From the NCBI GenBank assembly GCA_044359885.1, contig JBIKLI010000081.1:1-14241 (forward strand): a stretch of 14,241 nt of DNA, given 5' to 3'. Below the pieces are notes generated by a model, which ran no database searches, was not told the origin of the DNA, and saw only the letters and a list, made by a program, of their open reading frames with translations. Position 1 is the stretch's first letter. Each line of letters opens with the position of its first letter. Below are positions 1 to 8,349 of the stretch, piece by piece. The position numbers and the translations under genes are program-made. The DNA is from CAIOSQ01 sp044359885 (GTDB taxonomy: Bacteria > Pseudomonadota > Alphaproteobacteria > CACIAM-22H2).

Positions 1-1
1 G

Positions 2-2719
2 CGCGAGGCGCTCGAACAGGCCCGCGCGGGGAATCCGCGCGTCGTCGTCGAACGGGTCCGGACCGGGCGCGACGGCCCGTCGCGCTTCGTGCGCCTCGTC
101 GTGCTGCCGGTCAACGGCGGCCGCGTGACCTCCGAGCGCCTCTTCGGCGTCGCCTTCGTACCGGTCGCCGGTCCCGGCGAAGAGGCGCCGGCCGCCGTTC
201 AGCAGGAGCCGATCGTCGCGCGGCTCGAGCGCGAGCTTCGCATGACGCGCGACGATCTCGAGAGCTCGATCCAAGAACTGGCCACTGCGAACGAGGCGCT
301 CGCGACCGCGAACGAGGAGGTGACCTCGGTCAACGAGGAGCTGCAATCGACCAACGAGGAGCTCGAGACGTCGAAGGAGGAGCTGCAGTCGCTGAACGAG
401 GAGATCAGCACGGTCAACGCGCAGCTGCAGGAGAAGGTCGCCGAGCTGGAGGTCACGAGCAACGACCTGCGCAACCTCCTCAACAGCACCGACATCGCCA
501 CGGTGTTCCTCGACGAGGCGTGCCGCATCAAGCGCTTCACGCCCGCCTCGGTGCGCATGTTCTCCTTCATCCCCGGCGACGTGGGACGGCCGATCACCGA
601 TGTCGCACGCAAGTTCGACGATCCCGCGCTGATCGACGACATCGCCCTGGTGATGAAATCCCTCATCCCGGTCGAGGCCCAGGTGCCGGCCCATGACAGG
701 ACGGTCCTCATACGCCGCGTGCTGCCCTACCGGACCGAGACCAACCGCATCGAGGGGGTCGTCGTCACCTTCACCGACATCACCGCATCCGTTCGCGCGA
801 GCGCCGCGGCCACGGCGCGGGCCCGACGGGAGGCGATGATCGCGGACATGAGCAGGATCGCCCTGACGCCGGCGGCGCGCGAGACCTTCTTCGGCGAGGT
901 GACCAGCCGGCTTGCGGACCAGCTCGAGGTCGGCACCGCGGCGATCTTCGAGATCGGCAGCGACGGCATGGCGGTCCCCGTGGCGGTGGCCGGCCGCGAC
1001 GCCGGCGACGTCGCCCGTGCACCGGTCCCGGTCGGCATGCTCGCCGGCTTTCCCGGCGGGCGGACAGACGGCGGCGTGTCCGTCGCCTTCGGCGGTGCCA
1101 CGCCCTACGTGCTTGCCGTCGGCCGCAACGGCCAGGAACGATTCCGCGAGGAGGATCTGCGGTTCCTGCAGGCGCTGGCGAGCCTGCTCGGGCTCGCCGT
1201 CGATCGCTGGCGGTCGGAACGCGACGTCGCGGAGGCGCTGCAGCTCGCGAACGAGATGGTCGACGCCCAGCGGCTTCCGGCGTTCCTGCTCGGGCGAGAC
1301 GACCGGGTCATCGCGGCCAGCGCCGCCTATCGCGCGACCTTTCCGGGCGATTGCGACGGTCTGATCGGCAAACCCTTCCGCGCCCTGGCGCCAGGATCCG
1401 TCCCGGCCCTCGCCGAGGCGATCGACGCGGTGCGCCGCGGCGCGGAGCCGGTGTCGGGACTCGCCTTCACGATGGCGCCGTCCGCCACCGGCACGACGGA
1501 TCTCGTCGCCGACGTGCAGCGGCTCGCGCACGGCGACGGACGGATCCTCGTCACGCTGGAGAACGTGACGCAGCGGCTGGCCATGCTGCGCCAGATCGGC
1601 GACGCCCAGCGGCTCGCCGAAACCGCCCTCGCCGCCAAGACGCGTTTCCTGGCCGCGGCGAGCCACGACCTGCGCCAGCCACTCCAGAGCGCGATCCTGT
1701 TCCACGACATCCTCCGCGGCGAAACCGAGGATCCGGACTCGGCCGAAACGCTCGAGCATCTCGGCCGCGCGCTCGGCGCGATGCGCGACCTGCTGGAAAT
1801 GCTCCTCGACATCTCCCGGCTCGACGCCGGCATCGTCGAGCCGCATCCCGCCGCCGTCGGGATCGGACCGATCATCGCCAAGCTCGTCGGCGAACTGCGC
1901 CCCCAGGCGGCCGCGAGCGGGCTGCGGCTCGGCTTCGTGCCGTCGCGCCTGACCGTGCGCACGGATCCGCTCCTGCTGGAGCGCATCCTGCGCAACCTTG
2001 TCGTCAACGCGATCCGCTACACCGACCGCGGCCGGGTCCTGGTCGGCTGCCGCCGCCGCAGCGACGGCATCGCCGTCCAGATCTGGGACACCGGCCGCGG
2101 CATCTCTGCCGCCCATCTCGGCGACATCTTCGAGGAGTTCCGCCAGCTGGAGAACCCCGCGCGCGATCGAGGCAAGGGCATGGGTCTCGGTCTCGCCATC
2201 GTGCGCCGGCTCTGCGCCCTGCTCGACCACCGCGTCGACGTGCGCTCGCGGGTCGGCCACGGCAGCATGTTCGAGGTCATCTTGCCGCGCGAGCGCGGCA
2301 CGGCGGCCGGACGCAGCGACGGGACACCCGCGCCGAACCGGACGCGCGGGCGCGACCTCGTCCTCCTGGTCGAGGACGACCCGATGGTGCTGGCCGGGCT
2401 CGAGGCCGGACTGGCCGCGAGCGGGTTCCGGACGCGCGCCGCCGCGAGCGTGGCGGGGCTCGACGCGGTACTGCCCGGCATCGACCGGGCGGAGCTGCGC
2501 TGCGCCGTCACGGACTACCGGCTTCCCGACGGCAGGACAGGGATCGACGCGCTGGCGCGCATCCGCGACGTCCTCGGCCGCGAGGTTCCCGGGATCATCC
2601 TTACCGGCGACACGTCGCCGGCCCGCCTGCGCGAGGCGCAGGCCAGCGGCTGCCGCCTGCTCAACAAGCCGGCGGACCTCGCCGAACTCAGAGCCGCGAT
2701 CGAGGCAACGCCGCCCTGA
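2..2719 (+). CDS. CheR-linked PAS/GAF hybrid histidine kinase with receiver domain (5' partial)
   Basis: Membrane-independent hybrid sensor kinase; the frame is open to the window edge, so the N-terminus is missing. Residues are counted from the GTG at 89, which is internal. A long coiled coil with repeating NEEL heptads (about 42-130) leads into a PAS domain (128-232, starting around LLNSTDIATVFLD). This linker-PAS pair is characteristic of CheB-CheR fusion sensors, so a CheR methyltransferase and perhaps CheB are expected upstream. A GAF-like region (about 257-385) and a weaker PAS-like region (about 387-505) follow. HisKA has the phospho-acceptor His526 in ASHDLRQPLQ. HATPase_c has N636/N640, the DTGRGI box at 667 and GKGMGLGLA at 695-703. 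The C-terminal receiver (about 757-873) has D763/D764, phospho-acceptor D809, T839 and K860, so all catalytic residues look intact. It probably autophosphorylates and passes phosphate to its own receiver. No DNA-binding output is present, so a separate partner is likely. The ligand is unknown. Confidence 0.9.
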   Translation, partial: REALEQARAGNPRVVVERVRTGRDGPSRFVRLVVLPVNGGRVTSERLFGVAFVPVAGPGEEAPAAVQQEPIVARLERELRMTRDDLESSIQELATANEALATANEEVTSVNEELQSTNEELETSKEELQSLNEEISTVNAQLQEKVAELEVTSNDLRNLLNSTDIATVFLDEACRIKRFTPASVRMFSFIPGDVGRPITDVARKFDDPALIDDIALVMKSLIPVEAQVPAHDRTVLIRRVLPYRTETNRIEGVVVTFTDITASVRASAAATARARREAMIADMSRIALTPAARETFFGEVTSRLADQLEVGTAAIFEIGSDGMAVPVAVAGRDAGDVARAPVPVGMLAGFPGGRTDGGVSVAFGGATPYVLAVGRNGQERFREEDLRFLQALASLLGLAVDRWRSERDVAEALQLANEMVDAQRLPAFLLGRDDRVIAASAAYRATFPGDCDGLIGKPFRALAPGSVPALAEAIDAVRRGAEPVSGLAFTMAPSATGTTDLVADVQRLAHGDGRILVTLENVTQRLAMLRQIGDAQRLAETALAAKTRFLAAASHDLRQPLQSAILFHDILRGETEDPDSAETLEHLGRALGAMRDLLEMLLDISRLDAGIVEPHPAAVGIGPIIAKLVGELRPQAAASGLRLGFVPSRLTVRTDPLLLERILRNLVVNAIRYTDRGRVLVGCRRRSDGIAVQIWDTGRGISAAHLGDIFEEFRQLENPARDRGKGMGLGLAIVRRLCALLDHRVDVRSRVGHGSMFEVILPRERGTAAGRSDGTPAPNRTRGRDLVLLVEDDPMVLAGLEAGLAASGFRTRAAASVAGLDAVLPGIDRAELRCAVTDYRLPDGRTGIDALARIRDVLGREVPGIILTGDTSPARLREAQASGCRLLNKPADLAELRAAIEATPP

Positions 2720-2733
2720 GCGCCGGCACGGGG

Positions 2734-2762
2734 TTCAACTCGGCCGCCTTGTGCCCTACATA
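2734..2762 (+). promoter_or_regulatory. Candidate sigma70-type promoter for the GT39-PAP2 operon
   Basis: The 94-nt gap between the kinase stop and the glycosyltransferase start holds TTCAAC (2734-2739) and TACATA (2757-2762) separated by exactly 17 nt. This is the most AT-rich stretch of the gap. Each hexamer matches only about half of the sigma70 consensus. It would give a leader of about 45 nt before the ATG at 2814. No convincing terminator was seen for the kinase, so read-through is also possible. Confidence 0.3.
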
Positions 2763-2813
2763 CCGGTGGTGCGGGGCCGCCGCGGCGCCGGCGCGGTCCA
2801 TGAACGGATTTCG

Positions 2814-4292
2814 ATGAGCCCATCCCCTGCAACCGCGGCTTCCCGCCCCGCGCCGCCTCGTCCGGCCGTCCAGGCGATGCTCGCCATCGTGGCGGCCGTC
2901 ACGCTGTGGCGCGTGCTGGCGCTGCTCTGGGCCGGCCACGACCTGCAGCCAGACGAGGCCCAGTACTGGCTCTGGGCGCAGGAACCGGCTTTCGGCTATT
3001 TCTCGAAGCCGCCGGTCGTCGCCTGGCTGATCGCCGCGACGACAGCCGTGTGCGGCGACGGCGAGGCCTGCGTGCGGCTGTCCAGCCCGCTGCTGCACGG
3101 CGTGGCCGCGCTGGCGGTCTGGCGGCTCGGCGAGGAGATCGGCGGACCGCGCCTGGGGCTGTGGGCGGGCGGGCTGTATCTGACGCTGCCCGGGATCGGC
3201 TTCTCGTCGCTGCTGATCTCGACCGACGTGCCGCTGCTGGCCAGCTGGAGCGTGGCGCTGCTGGCGCTTTGGCGGCTGTCGCGCGGAGCAGGGATCGGCT
3301 GGGCGGTCGCGGGCGGGCTGGCTGCGGGCGCCGGGCTGCTGTCGAAATACGCCATGGCCTATCTGCTGCTCTGCGCCCTGGCGTGGGTCGCCATCGCGCC
3401 GGCCGCCGCGCGCCGGATCGGGCACGTCAACGCGGCGATCTTCGCGGCGCTCGCGCTCGCGTCGCTGGCGCCGAACCTGCTCTGGAACGCCTTCAACGAC
3501 TTCCCGACCCTGCGCCACACCGCCGCCAACGCCAATCTCGGCGGACCGCTGCTCCATCCCGGCCGGCTTGGCGCCTTCGTCGGCGGGCAGGCTCTGCTGC
3601 TGGGTCCCGTGCTGTTCGCCGTCCTGGTCCTGTGCGTCGTCCGGCTGCGGCGACCGTTCGACGACGCGCAGGCATTCCTGCTCGCCTTCGGCCTGCCGGT
3701 GCTGGCGATCATGATGATCCAGGCGCTGCTCTCGCGCGCGCACGCCAACTGGGCCGCGGTCTGCTTTCCGGCGCTCGTGATCCTGCTGGCGCGGTGGCTG
3801 CTCGAACGCGGACGGATCCGCATCCTGACCGCGGCCCTGGCGGTGCAACTGGCCGTCGCGGCGGTGCTGCCGGCGCTGCCGGTCCTGGCGGGCGACCTGC
3901 GTGTCGGGCGCGGCGGCACGCTCGCCGAACGGTTGCAGGGCTGGTCGACGCTGGGGCGCCGCGTCGCCGCGCAGCTCGAGGCCGATGGCCATCCACGGCT
4001 GCTGCTCGCCGACCGCAAGGCGGCGGCACTGCTGTCCTACTACGCCCGTCCGCGCGCCGGGCTCAGGATGTGGGAGCCCGACGGCGCCGCCGGCAACCAC
4101 TTCGAGATGGCCTGGCCGCTGCGCGCGGGCGAGCCAGGGCCGCTGCTTCTCGTCGCGCCGGCCCACATGGCCGAGCGCATCGCGGCGCGTTTCGCCAGCG
4201 CCGAGCCGCGGGGGAGCGTGGCACCGCCCGAACGGCCCGATCGCAGCAGCGACTGGCGCATGATCCGGCTCGACGGCTTCGGAGGCTATTGA
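2814..4292 (+). CDS. GT39-family (ArnT/PMT-like) polytopic glycosyltransferase
   Basis: Predicted inner-membrane glycosyltransferase of 492 aa that would transfer a sugar from a polyprenyl-phosphate donor to an acceptor at the periplasmic face. After a Pro/Ala-rich N-terminus (1-20) and a first membrane segment (about 21-40) comes PDEAQYW with the catalytic-type Asp47-Glu48. The family's GYFSKPP loop follows at 61-67. Roughly ten further hydrophobic segments lead to about residue 360, and a soluble C-terminal domain makes up the rest. Length and layout are normal for bacterial GT39. The ATG at 2814 is chosen because the upstream frame is low-complexity kinase antisense-like sequence and homology-like residues begin soon after it. 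No strong Shine-Dalgarno is visible. The stop shares its A with the next ATG (TGATG), so translation of the PAP2 gene is probably coupled. Lipid A, a polyprenyl lipid or a protein could be the acceptor; ArnT identity is not supported. Confidence 0.85.
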   Translation: MSPSPATAASRPAPPRPAVQAMLAIVAAVTLWRVLALLWAGHDLQPDEAQYWLWAQEPAFGYFSKPPVVAWLIAATTAVCGDGEACVRLSSPLLHGVAALAVWRLGEEIGGPRLGLWAGGLYLTLPGIGFSSLLISTDVPLLASWSVALLALWRLSRGAGIGWAVAGGLAAGAGLLSKYAMAYLLLCALAWVAIAPAAARRIGHVNAAIFAALALASLAPNLLWNAFNDFPTLRHTAANANLGGPLLHPGRLGAFVGGQALLLGPVLFAVLVLCVVRLRRPFDDAQAFLLAFGLPVLAIMMIQALLSRAHANWAAVCFPALVILLARWLLERGRIRILTAALAVQLAVAAVLPALPVLAGDLRVGRGGTLAERLQGWSTLGRRVAAQLEADGHPRLLLADRKAAALLSYYARPRAGLRMWEPDGAAGNHFEMAWPLRAGEPGPLLLVAPAHMAERIAARFASAEPRGSVAPPERPDRSSDWRMIRLDGFGGY

Positions 4293-5641
4293 TGCGGCCC
4301 GTTCTCTGGCTCTGCTCCGCGGCCCTGCCGGTCGCGCTGGTCTTCGTCCTCTGGCCGGAGATCGACCTTGCCGTCGCCGCGCTCGCGCATCGGCCGGGCG
4401 CGGGCTTCGTGCTGGGCGGCGACCCGGTCGCCGAAGGCATCCAGCTGTGGCTGGGCCGCGTCGTCGCCCTGTGGGGTGGTGCGTCGCTGGCGCTGCTCGC
4501 TTGGGGCATCGCCCGCCGCGACGGCGCGCGCATCCGCCTCGCGCTCTATCTGGCGCTGTCGCTCGCCATCGGTCCCGGCCTGATCGTCAACCAGCTGTTC
4601 AAGGAGAACTGGGGCCGTGCGCGACCCAGCCAGGTGACCGAGTTCGGCGGCGACCGGATCTTCTCTCCCGCCTTCGTGATCGCCGGCCAATGCCCGCGCA
4701 ATTGTTCCTTCGTCTCCGGCGACGCCTCGGTCGGCTTCGCCACCCTGGCGCTGGCGCTGCTGGCGGCCCGCCGGCGCGGCGTCGCGATCGCCGCCGCGAT
4801 CGGCACCGGCGCCGCGCTCGGCGCGATGCGCATCGCCCAGGGTGGGCATTTCTTCAGCGACGTCGTCTTCGCGGGCGTGTTCACCGCGCTGCCGGTGCTG
4901 CTGCTGCACCGGTTCCTGATCGCGGCGCCGCCGGACTACGCGACCCTGACGCGGCGGGCCACCGGATCGGTGCCCCGCGCCGTCGCCCTGGCCGCCGCCG
5001 CGGTCGCGGCGCTGGCGGTCGTCGTGATCGCGGCCGTCGACAGGCCGCTGGCGCTCTGGCTGAAGCGCGAGACGCCGCCGGAGGTGGTGCACCTCTTCTC
5101 CGAGATCTCGCGGCTGGGCGACGCGTCGATCCATCTGTCGATCGCCGCGCTGGGCGCCGCGCTGTGCTGGTGGATGGCAAGACGGGACACGCCGGCGCGC
5201 GCGGCCTGGCGCGGATGGCTCGGCTTCTCGGGCTTCGCGCTCGCGGCGCTCTCGATCAACGGGCTCGTCGTCAACGTCCTGAAATTCGGTTTCGGGCGAC
5301 AGCGCCCGCGCGACCTGTTCGCCCAGGACGCCTACGGATTCCATCCCTTCGACACTCAGTTCACGATGCATTCCTTCCCGTCCGGCCATTCCCAGGCGAT
5401 CTGGACGGCGGCCACGGCGCTGGCGCTGGTCCTGCCGCGCTGGCGCTTGCCGGTCTTCGCCGTCGCGCTGGCGGTCTCGCTGGGGCGTGCGATCTCGACG
5501 AAGCATTTCATCGGCGACGTGCTGGTCGGCTCGTTCCTCGGCGTCGCGATGACGCTGCTCATCTGGCGCTATTGGCAGGACCGCCGCTGGCCTCTGCCTG
5601 GAACACCGTCAGCGACTGGCGGCGGCCGCGGGAGTAGTTGA
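4292..5641 (+). CDS. Tandem PAP2 phosphatase (two fused PAP2 domains)
   Basis: Membrane protein of 449 aa containing two complete PAP2 (type 2 phosphatidic acid phosphatase) modules. Domain 1 (about 1-210): motif C1 K104-x6-R111-P112, C2 SFVSGD (D144 where the family has the acid His), C3 R180-x5-H186-x3-D190. Domain 2 (about 225-427): C1 K331-x6-R338-P339, C2 SFPSGH with H366, C3 R399-x5-H405-x3-D409. The nucleophile-type His of C3 is present in both halves. Such enzymes hydrolyse lipid phosphates or pyrophosphates (lipid A, undecaprenyl pyrophosphate, phosphatidylglycerol phosphate). A typical PAP2 protein is about half this length. The start is well supported: GGAGG at 4281-4285 precedes an ATG overlapping the upstream stop. 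Coupling to a GT39 gene suggests dephosphorylation of the glycosylated lipid or recycling of its carrier. The last 83 nt overlap the end of the convergent GT39 gene. Confidence 0.88.
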   Translation: MRPVLWLCSAALPVALVFVLWPEIDLAVAALAHRPGAGFVLGGDPVAEGIQLWLGRVVALWGGASLALLAWGIARRDGARIRLALYLALSLAIGPGLIVNQLFKENWGRARPSQVTEFGGDRIFSPAFVIAGQCPRNCSFVSGDASVGFATLALALLAARRRGVAIAAAIGTGAALGAMRIAQGGHFFSDVVFAGVFTALPVLLLHRFLIAAPPDYATLTRRATGSVPRAVALAAAAVAALAVVVIAAVDRPLALWLKRETPPEVVHLFSEISRLGDASIHLSIAALGAALCWWMARRDTPARAAWRGWLGFSGFALAALSINGLVVNVLKFGFGRQRPRDLFAQDAYGFHPFDTQFTMHSFPSGHSQAIWTAATALALVLPRWRLPVFAVALAVSLGRAISTKHFIGDVLVGSFLGVAMTLLIWRYWQDRRWPLPGTPSATGGGRGSS

Positions 5642-7274
5642 AGCCGGCGACGACGTCCACCGCGCGCGGCTCGAGGGCCAGCGCGGCGGCCGCGGCGCGG
5701 AAGGCGGGCAGCTCGCGCGCCTCCACCGCGGCGACCGCGCCGGGACTGTCCGCCAGATGCCGCGCCGCGCCAGCCCCGTCGACAAGGCGCGTACGCGTTC
5801 CCAGCAGGAAAACCGCGCTGGGCTCGCTGAAGCCGGCCAGTGCGGCGGGCGGCGCGGCGGCAGGCGCGGCGCGCTGCACCGCCCCGGCGACCGCGGCTCC
5901 GAGCCAGAACGGCCGCAGCCCCGGCAGCGCCACCTGCAGGAGGATGGCGAAGCAGACCGCCGCACCCGCCACGCTCGCCACGGCGGCGGCGACCGGACGC
6001 CCCCGCGCCGCGAGCAGGACCCCGGCGGCGGCCGTGATCCAGAGAGCGGCGGCGGCCGGCATCGCGCCCCACGGCAACTCACCGATCCGGGCGGGCGCCA
6101 GAACCAATGCCGTGCCGAGCGCGAGGCCGAACGCGCCCCACAGCCCCAGCCACGCGGCCCGCCAGAACCCGCCCGGGACCACGCCCCGTTCGACAGCCAG
6201 CGCGATCAGGATCGCGAGCGCGGGATAGGTCGGCAGCACGTAATGCGGCAGCTTGGTCGGCACCAGTTCGAAGACGACGAAGGCGGGCAGCAGCCATGCG
6301 AGCAGGAATCGCACCGCGGGGTCCGCGCGCAGCCGCCAGGCGCAGGCGGCGGCGACCGGAAGCAGCAGCGAGCCCGGCCAGAAGCCCAGAATGAGCATGG
6401 CCGTGTAGTAGCCGGGCGGCGCGCCATGCGATTCATGCCCGGAATAGAGCTTCGGCAGCAGGTCGTTTCCGACGGCGTCGGCGACGAAGGCGCCGTCGGT
6501 CGCACGCATGATCGCGACGAACCAGGGCAGGACCATGACGATCCAGATCAACTGCAGCCGGGGCCTCGCCAACGGCCGCGCCCAGCCGAGGCGCCGGTCC
6601 ATCGCCCACAGCGCCAGCAGCGTCAGCCCGGACACCAGCGGCCCGATCGGCCCCTTGAGCAGGATCGCCGCCGACTGGGCGACCCAGAAGAGCGGCGGCG
6701 CCCAGCCCGGCGGCGCACGCCGGTCGCTTCCGGCGCGGTAGAGCGCAGCGAGCGCGAACTGCGCCGACAGGATGGCCGCGAGCAGGCCGGCATCGGTCTT
6801 GGCGAGATGCGCTTCCGTGACCAGGATCACGCTGGACCCGAGCAGCGCCGCGGCCAGCAGCGCCGCCGGCGGCCCCACCCAGAGCGACGCGCAGCGCCAG
6901 GCAAGGATCACGGCCAGGATCGCCGCAAGCACGGAGGGCAGCCGGTAGGCCCAGATCGCGTTCCACGGCGGCTCGGTCAGGACATGGGCGCTGGCGGCCT
7001 GCAGCCAGTAGATGCCGACCGGCTTCTTGTTGCGCGCATCGTCCTGGAATCGCAGCGCGATGAAGTCGCCGGTCTCGAGCATCTGCTTGCTGGCCTGCGC
7101 GAAACGCGCCTCGTCGCGGTCGAAGGGCGGCAGCGCGGCGATGCCCGGCAGGTAGAGCAGCAGGCACAGGCCGATCAGCAACGCCAGCGGGCGTCGCGTC
7201 GCCTGTGCGGCGACGGCGGCGAGGAACCGCGCGGCGGGTCCCAGCGCCTCGCCACGATCGGGCCTGGCATTCAC
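5559..7274 (-). CDS. GT39-family (ArnT-like) glycosyltransferase
   Basis: Second polytopic GT39 enzyme, 571 aa, of the longer ArnT-like type. It has an N-terminal membrane segment (about 29-48), FDRDEARFAQ with Asp54-Glu55 as the expected catalytic acidic pair, and NKKPVGIYW at 82-90, which is the usual second conserved loop. Numerous hydrophobic segments run to about residue 460, followed by a soluble tail ending near NYSRGRRQSLTVF, an ending style common in this group. The start is GTG at 7274. It lies 7 nt after the GNAT stop and has GAGG a few bases upstream; an ATG at 7270 is out of frame. It is probably cotranscribed with the GNAT gene. It is clearly a different subfamily from the GT39 at 2814, so the pair is unlikely to be a recent duplication. 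It would use a polyprenyl-phosphate sugar; lipid A aminoarabinosylation is possible but no arn biosynthesis genes are present here. Confidence 0.87.
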   Translation of the reverse strand: MNARPDRGEALGPAARFLAAVAAQATRRPLALLIGLCLLLYLPGIAALPPFDRDEARFAQASKQMLETGDFIALRFQDDARNKKPVGIYWLQAASAHVLTEPPWNAIWAYRLPSVLAAILAVILAWRCASLWVGPPAALLAAALLGSSVILVTEAHLAKTDAGLLAAILSAQFALAALYRAGSDRRAPPGWAPPLFWVAQSAAILLKGPIGPLVSGLTLLALWAMDRRLGWARPLARPRLQLIWIVMVLPWFVAIMRATDGAFVADAVGNDLLPKLYSGHESHGAPPGYYTAMLILGFWPGSLLLPVAAACAWRLRADPAVRFLLAWLLPAFVVFELVPTKLPHYVLPTYPALAILIALAVERGVVPGGFWRAAWLGLWGAFGLALGTALVLAPARIGELPWGAMPAAAALWITAAAGVLLAARGRPVAAAVASVAGAAVCFAILLQVALPGLRPFWLGAAVAGAVQRAAPAAAPPAALAGFSEPSAVFLLGTRTRLVDGAGAARHLADSPGAVAAVEARELPAFRAAAAALALEPRAVDVVAGFNYSRGRRQSLTVFQAEASGGPANSAR

Positions 7275-7281
7275 CGCAGCC

Positions 7282-8349
7282 TCAGCCCGGCGGCACCGGG
7301 GCCGGATAGGCCCAGCGTTCGGTGGGCTTGCCCTCGAACACGATCGTCTCGGTCAGATGCGCCCCCAGCTTCGCCGCCACGCGCGCGGATGCGTCGTTGC
7401 CGACCTTCACGAGGCTGACCAGCGACGCGAACCCGCCCGCGCGCCATGCCCAGTCCCGCACCACCGCCGCCGCCTCGCTGGCGAGGCCACGGCCCCAATG
7501 CTCCCGTCCCAGCGTGTAGGCCAGTTCAGGCTCGGGCCAGCCCGGCTGGGCATTGACGCCGCTGCGGCCGATCACGGCGCCGTCCTCGCGCCGCGTGACC
7601 GCGAACCAGCCGCCGCGCCCCAGCCCGTGCGCACCGGTCCACATGCACAGCTGCGCCCAGGTCAGCGCCGGATCGCGCGGCTTGCCGTCGCCCAGGTGCC
7701 GCATCGTCTCGGCATCGGCGTGGATGGCGCAGACGGGCGCATAATCGGCCCCGGCGAATCCACGCAGCCGCAGGCGCGGCGTCTCCAGAACGGGGATGTC
7801 GACCCGCGTCGGGGGCTCGAGCCGCGGCGCAGCCTCCGGCGGCGCCCCATGGCGCCAGACCTGGGCCGCGATGCCCATCAATTCGATGTCGGCTTCGTGG
7901 CGTGCGCCCAGCCGCCTCGCCACGGCGATCGACGCGGCGTTGGTCGGCCGGATGAAGCTGACCAGATCGCGCATCCCCAGCGCCTGCGCCGCCCAGGCGC
8001 GCACCGCCGCCGCGGCCTCGGTCGCGAAACCGCGCCCCTGCGCCGCCGGCGCGATCGCATAGGCCAGTTCGGGATGCGGCCAGGCCGGCGGGGCCAGGAT
8101 CCCCGCATGCCCCACGAGCGTCCCCTCGTGCTCGACCGCGAACAGCCCGAAGCCGCGCATCGCCCATTGGCCAAGACCGCGCGCCGCCGCCTCCCAGCTC
8201 TCGGCCGCGTCGCGGGGCTGACCGGTGCCCAGGAACCGCGCCACCGCCGGATCGCCCAGCATGGCGGCATAGGCCGGCATGTCGCCGGCGACGAAAGCCC
8301 TCAGGACAAGCCGCGGCGTGCGCAGCGTCGGAATCACGAAACCGGTCAT
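7282..8349 (-). CDS. Tandem GNAT N-acetyltransferase (RimJ/RimL-like, two domains)
   Basis: Cytoplasmic protein of 355 aa consisting of two RimJ/RimL-type GNAT domains joined head to tail. Each half starts with the same strand: IPTLRTPRLVLRAF (6-19) and IPVLETPRLRLRGF (185-198). Each carries an acetyl-CoA pyrophosphate loop (QGRGFATE 104-111; WGRGLASE 285-292) and the helix with N..S...A..LG (RPTNAASIAVARRLG 134-148; KVGNDASARVAAKLG 315-329). A single-domain RimJ-like protein is about 170-190 aa, so this is a fusion or internal duplication. Both sites look competent. Substrates could be protein N-termini, small amines or amino sugars. I chose ATG 8349; a TTG three codons upstream is also in frame. 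On the minus strand TCTATT lies about 10 nt before the ATG, so a very short or absent leader is possible. It is upstream of, and probably cotranscribed with, the GT39 gene. Confidence 0.88.
   Translation of the reverse strand: MTGFVIPTLRTPRLVLRAFVAGDMPAYAAMLGDPAVARFLGTGQPRDAAESWEAAARGLGQWAMRGFGLFAVEHEGTLVGHAGILAPPAWPHPELAYAIAPAAQGRGFATEAAAAVRAWAAQALGMRDLVSFIRPTNAASIAVARRLGARHEADIELMGIAAQVWRHGAPPEAAPRLEPPTRVDIPVLETPRLRLRGFAGADYAPVCAIHADAETMRHLGDGKPRDPALTWAQLCMWTGAHGLGRGGWFAVTRREDGAVIGRSGVNAQPGWPEPELAYTLGREHWGRGLASEAAAVVRDWAWRAGGFASLVSLVKVGNDASARVAAKLGAHLTETIVFEGKPTERWAYPAPVPPG

Noticed and set aside
313..412. Apparent DNA repeat with recurring AACGAGGAG
   Set aside because: It is explained by the heptad repeats of the kinase signalling coiled coil, not by a separate repeat element.
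2688..4166. 492-codon minus-strand frame opposite the first GT39 gene
   Set aside because: Rich in Arg, Gln, His and Gly with no domain; it mirrors the codons of a clear membrane protein.
2906..4291. Upstream open extension of the PAP2 frame through the GT39 gene
   Set aside because: Low-complexity Arg/Ala sequence; PAP2-like residues begin at ATG 4292, which has a good GGAGG.
4286..5506. 406-codon minus-strand frame opposite the PAP2 gene
   Set aside because: Arg/Gln/Asp-rich antisense artefact of high G+C; no recognisable motif.
5757..7418. 553-codon plus-strand frame opposite the second GT39 gene
   Set aside because: Composition typical of a shadow, and the opposite strand encodes a complete family member.
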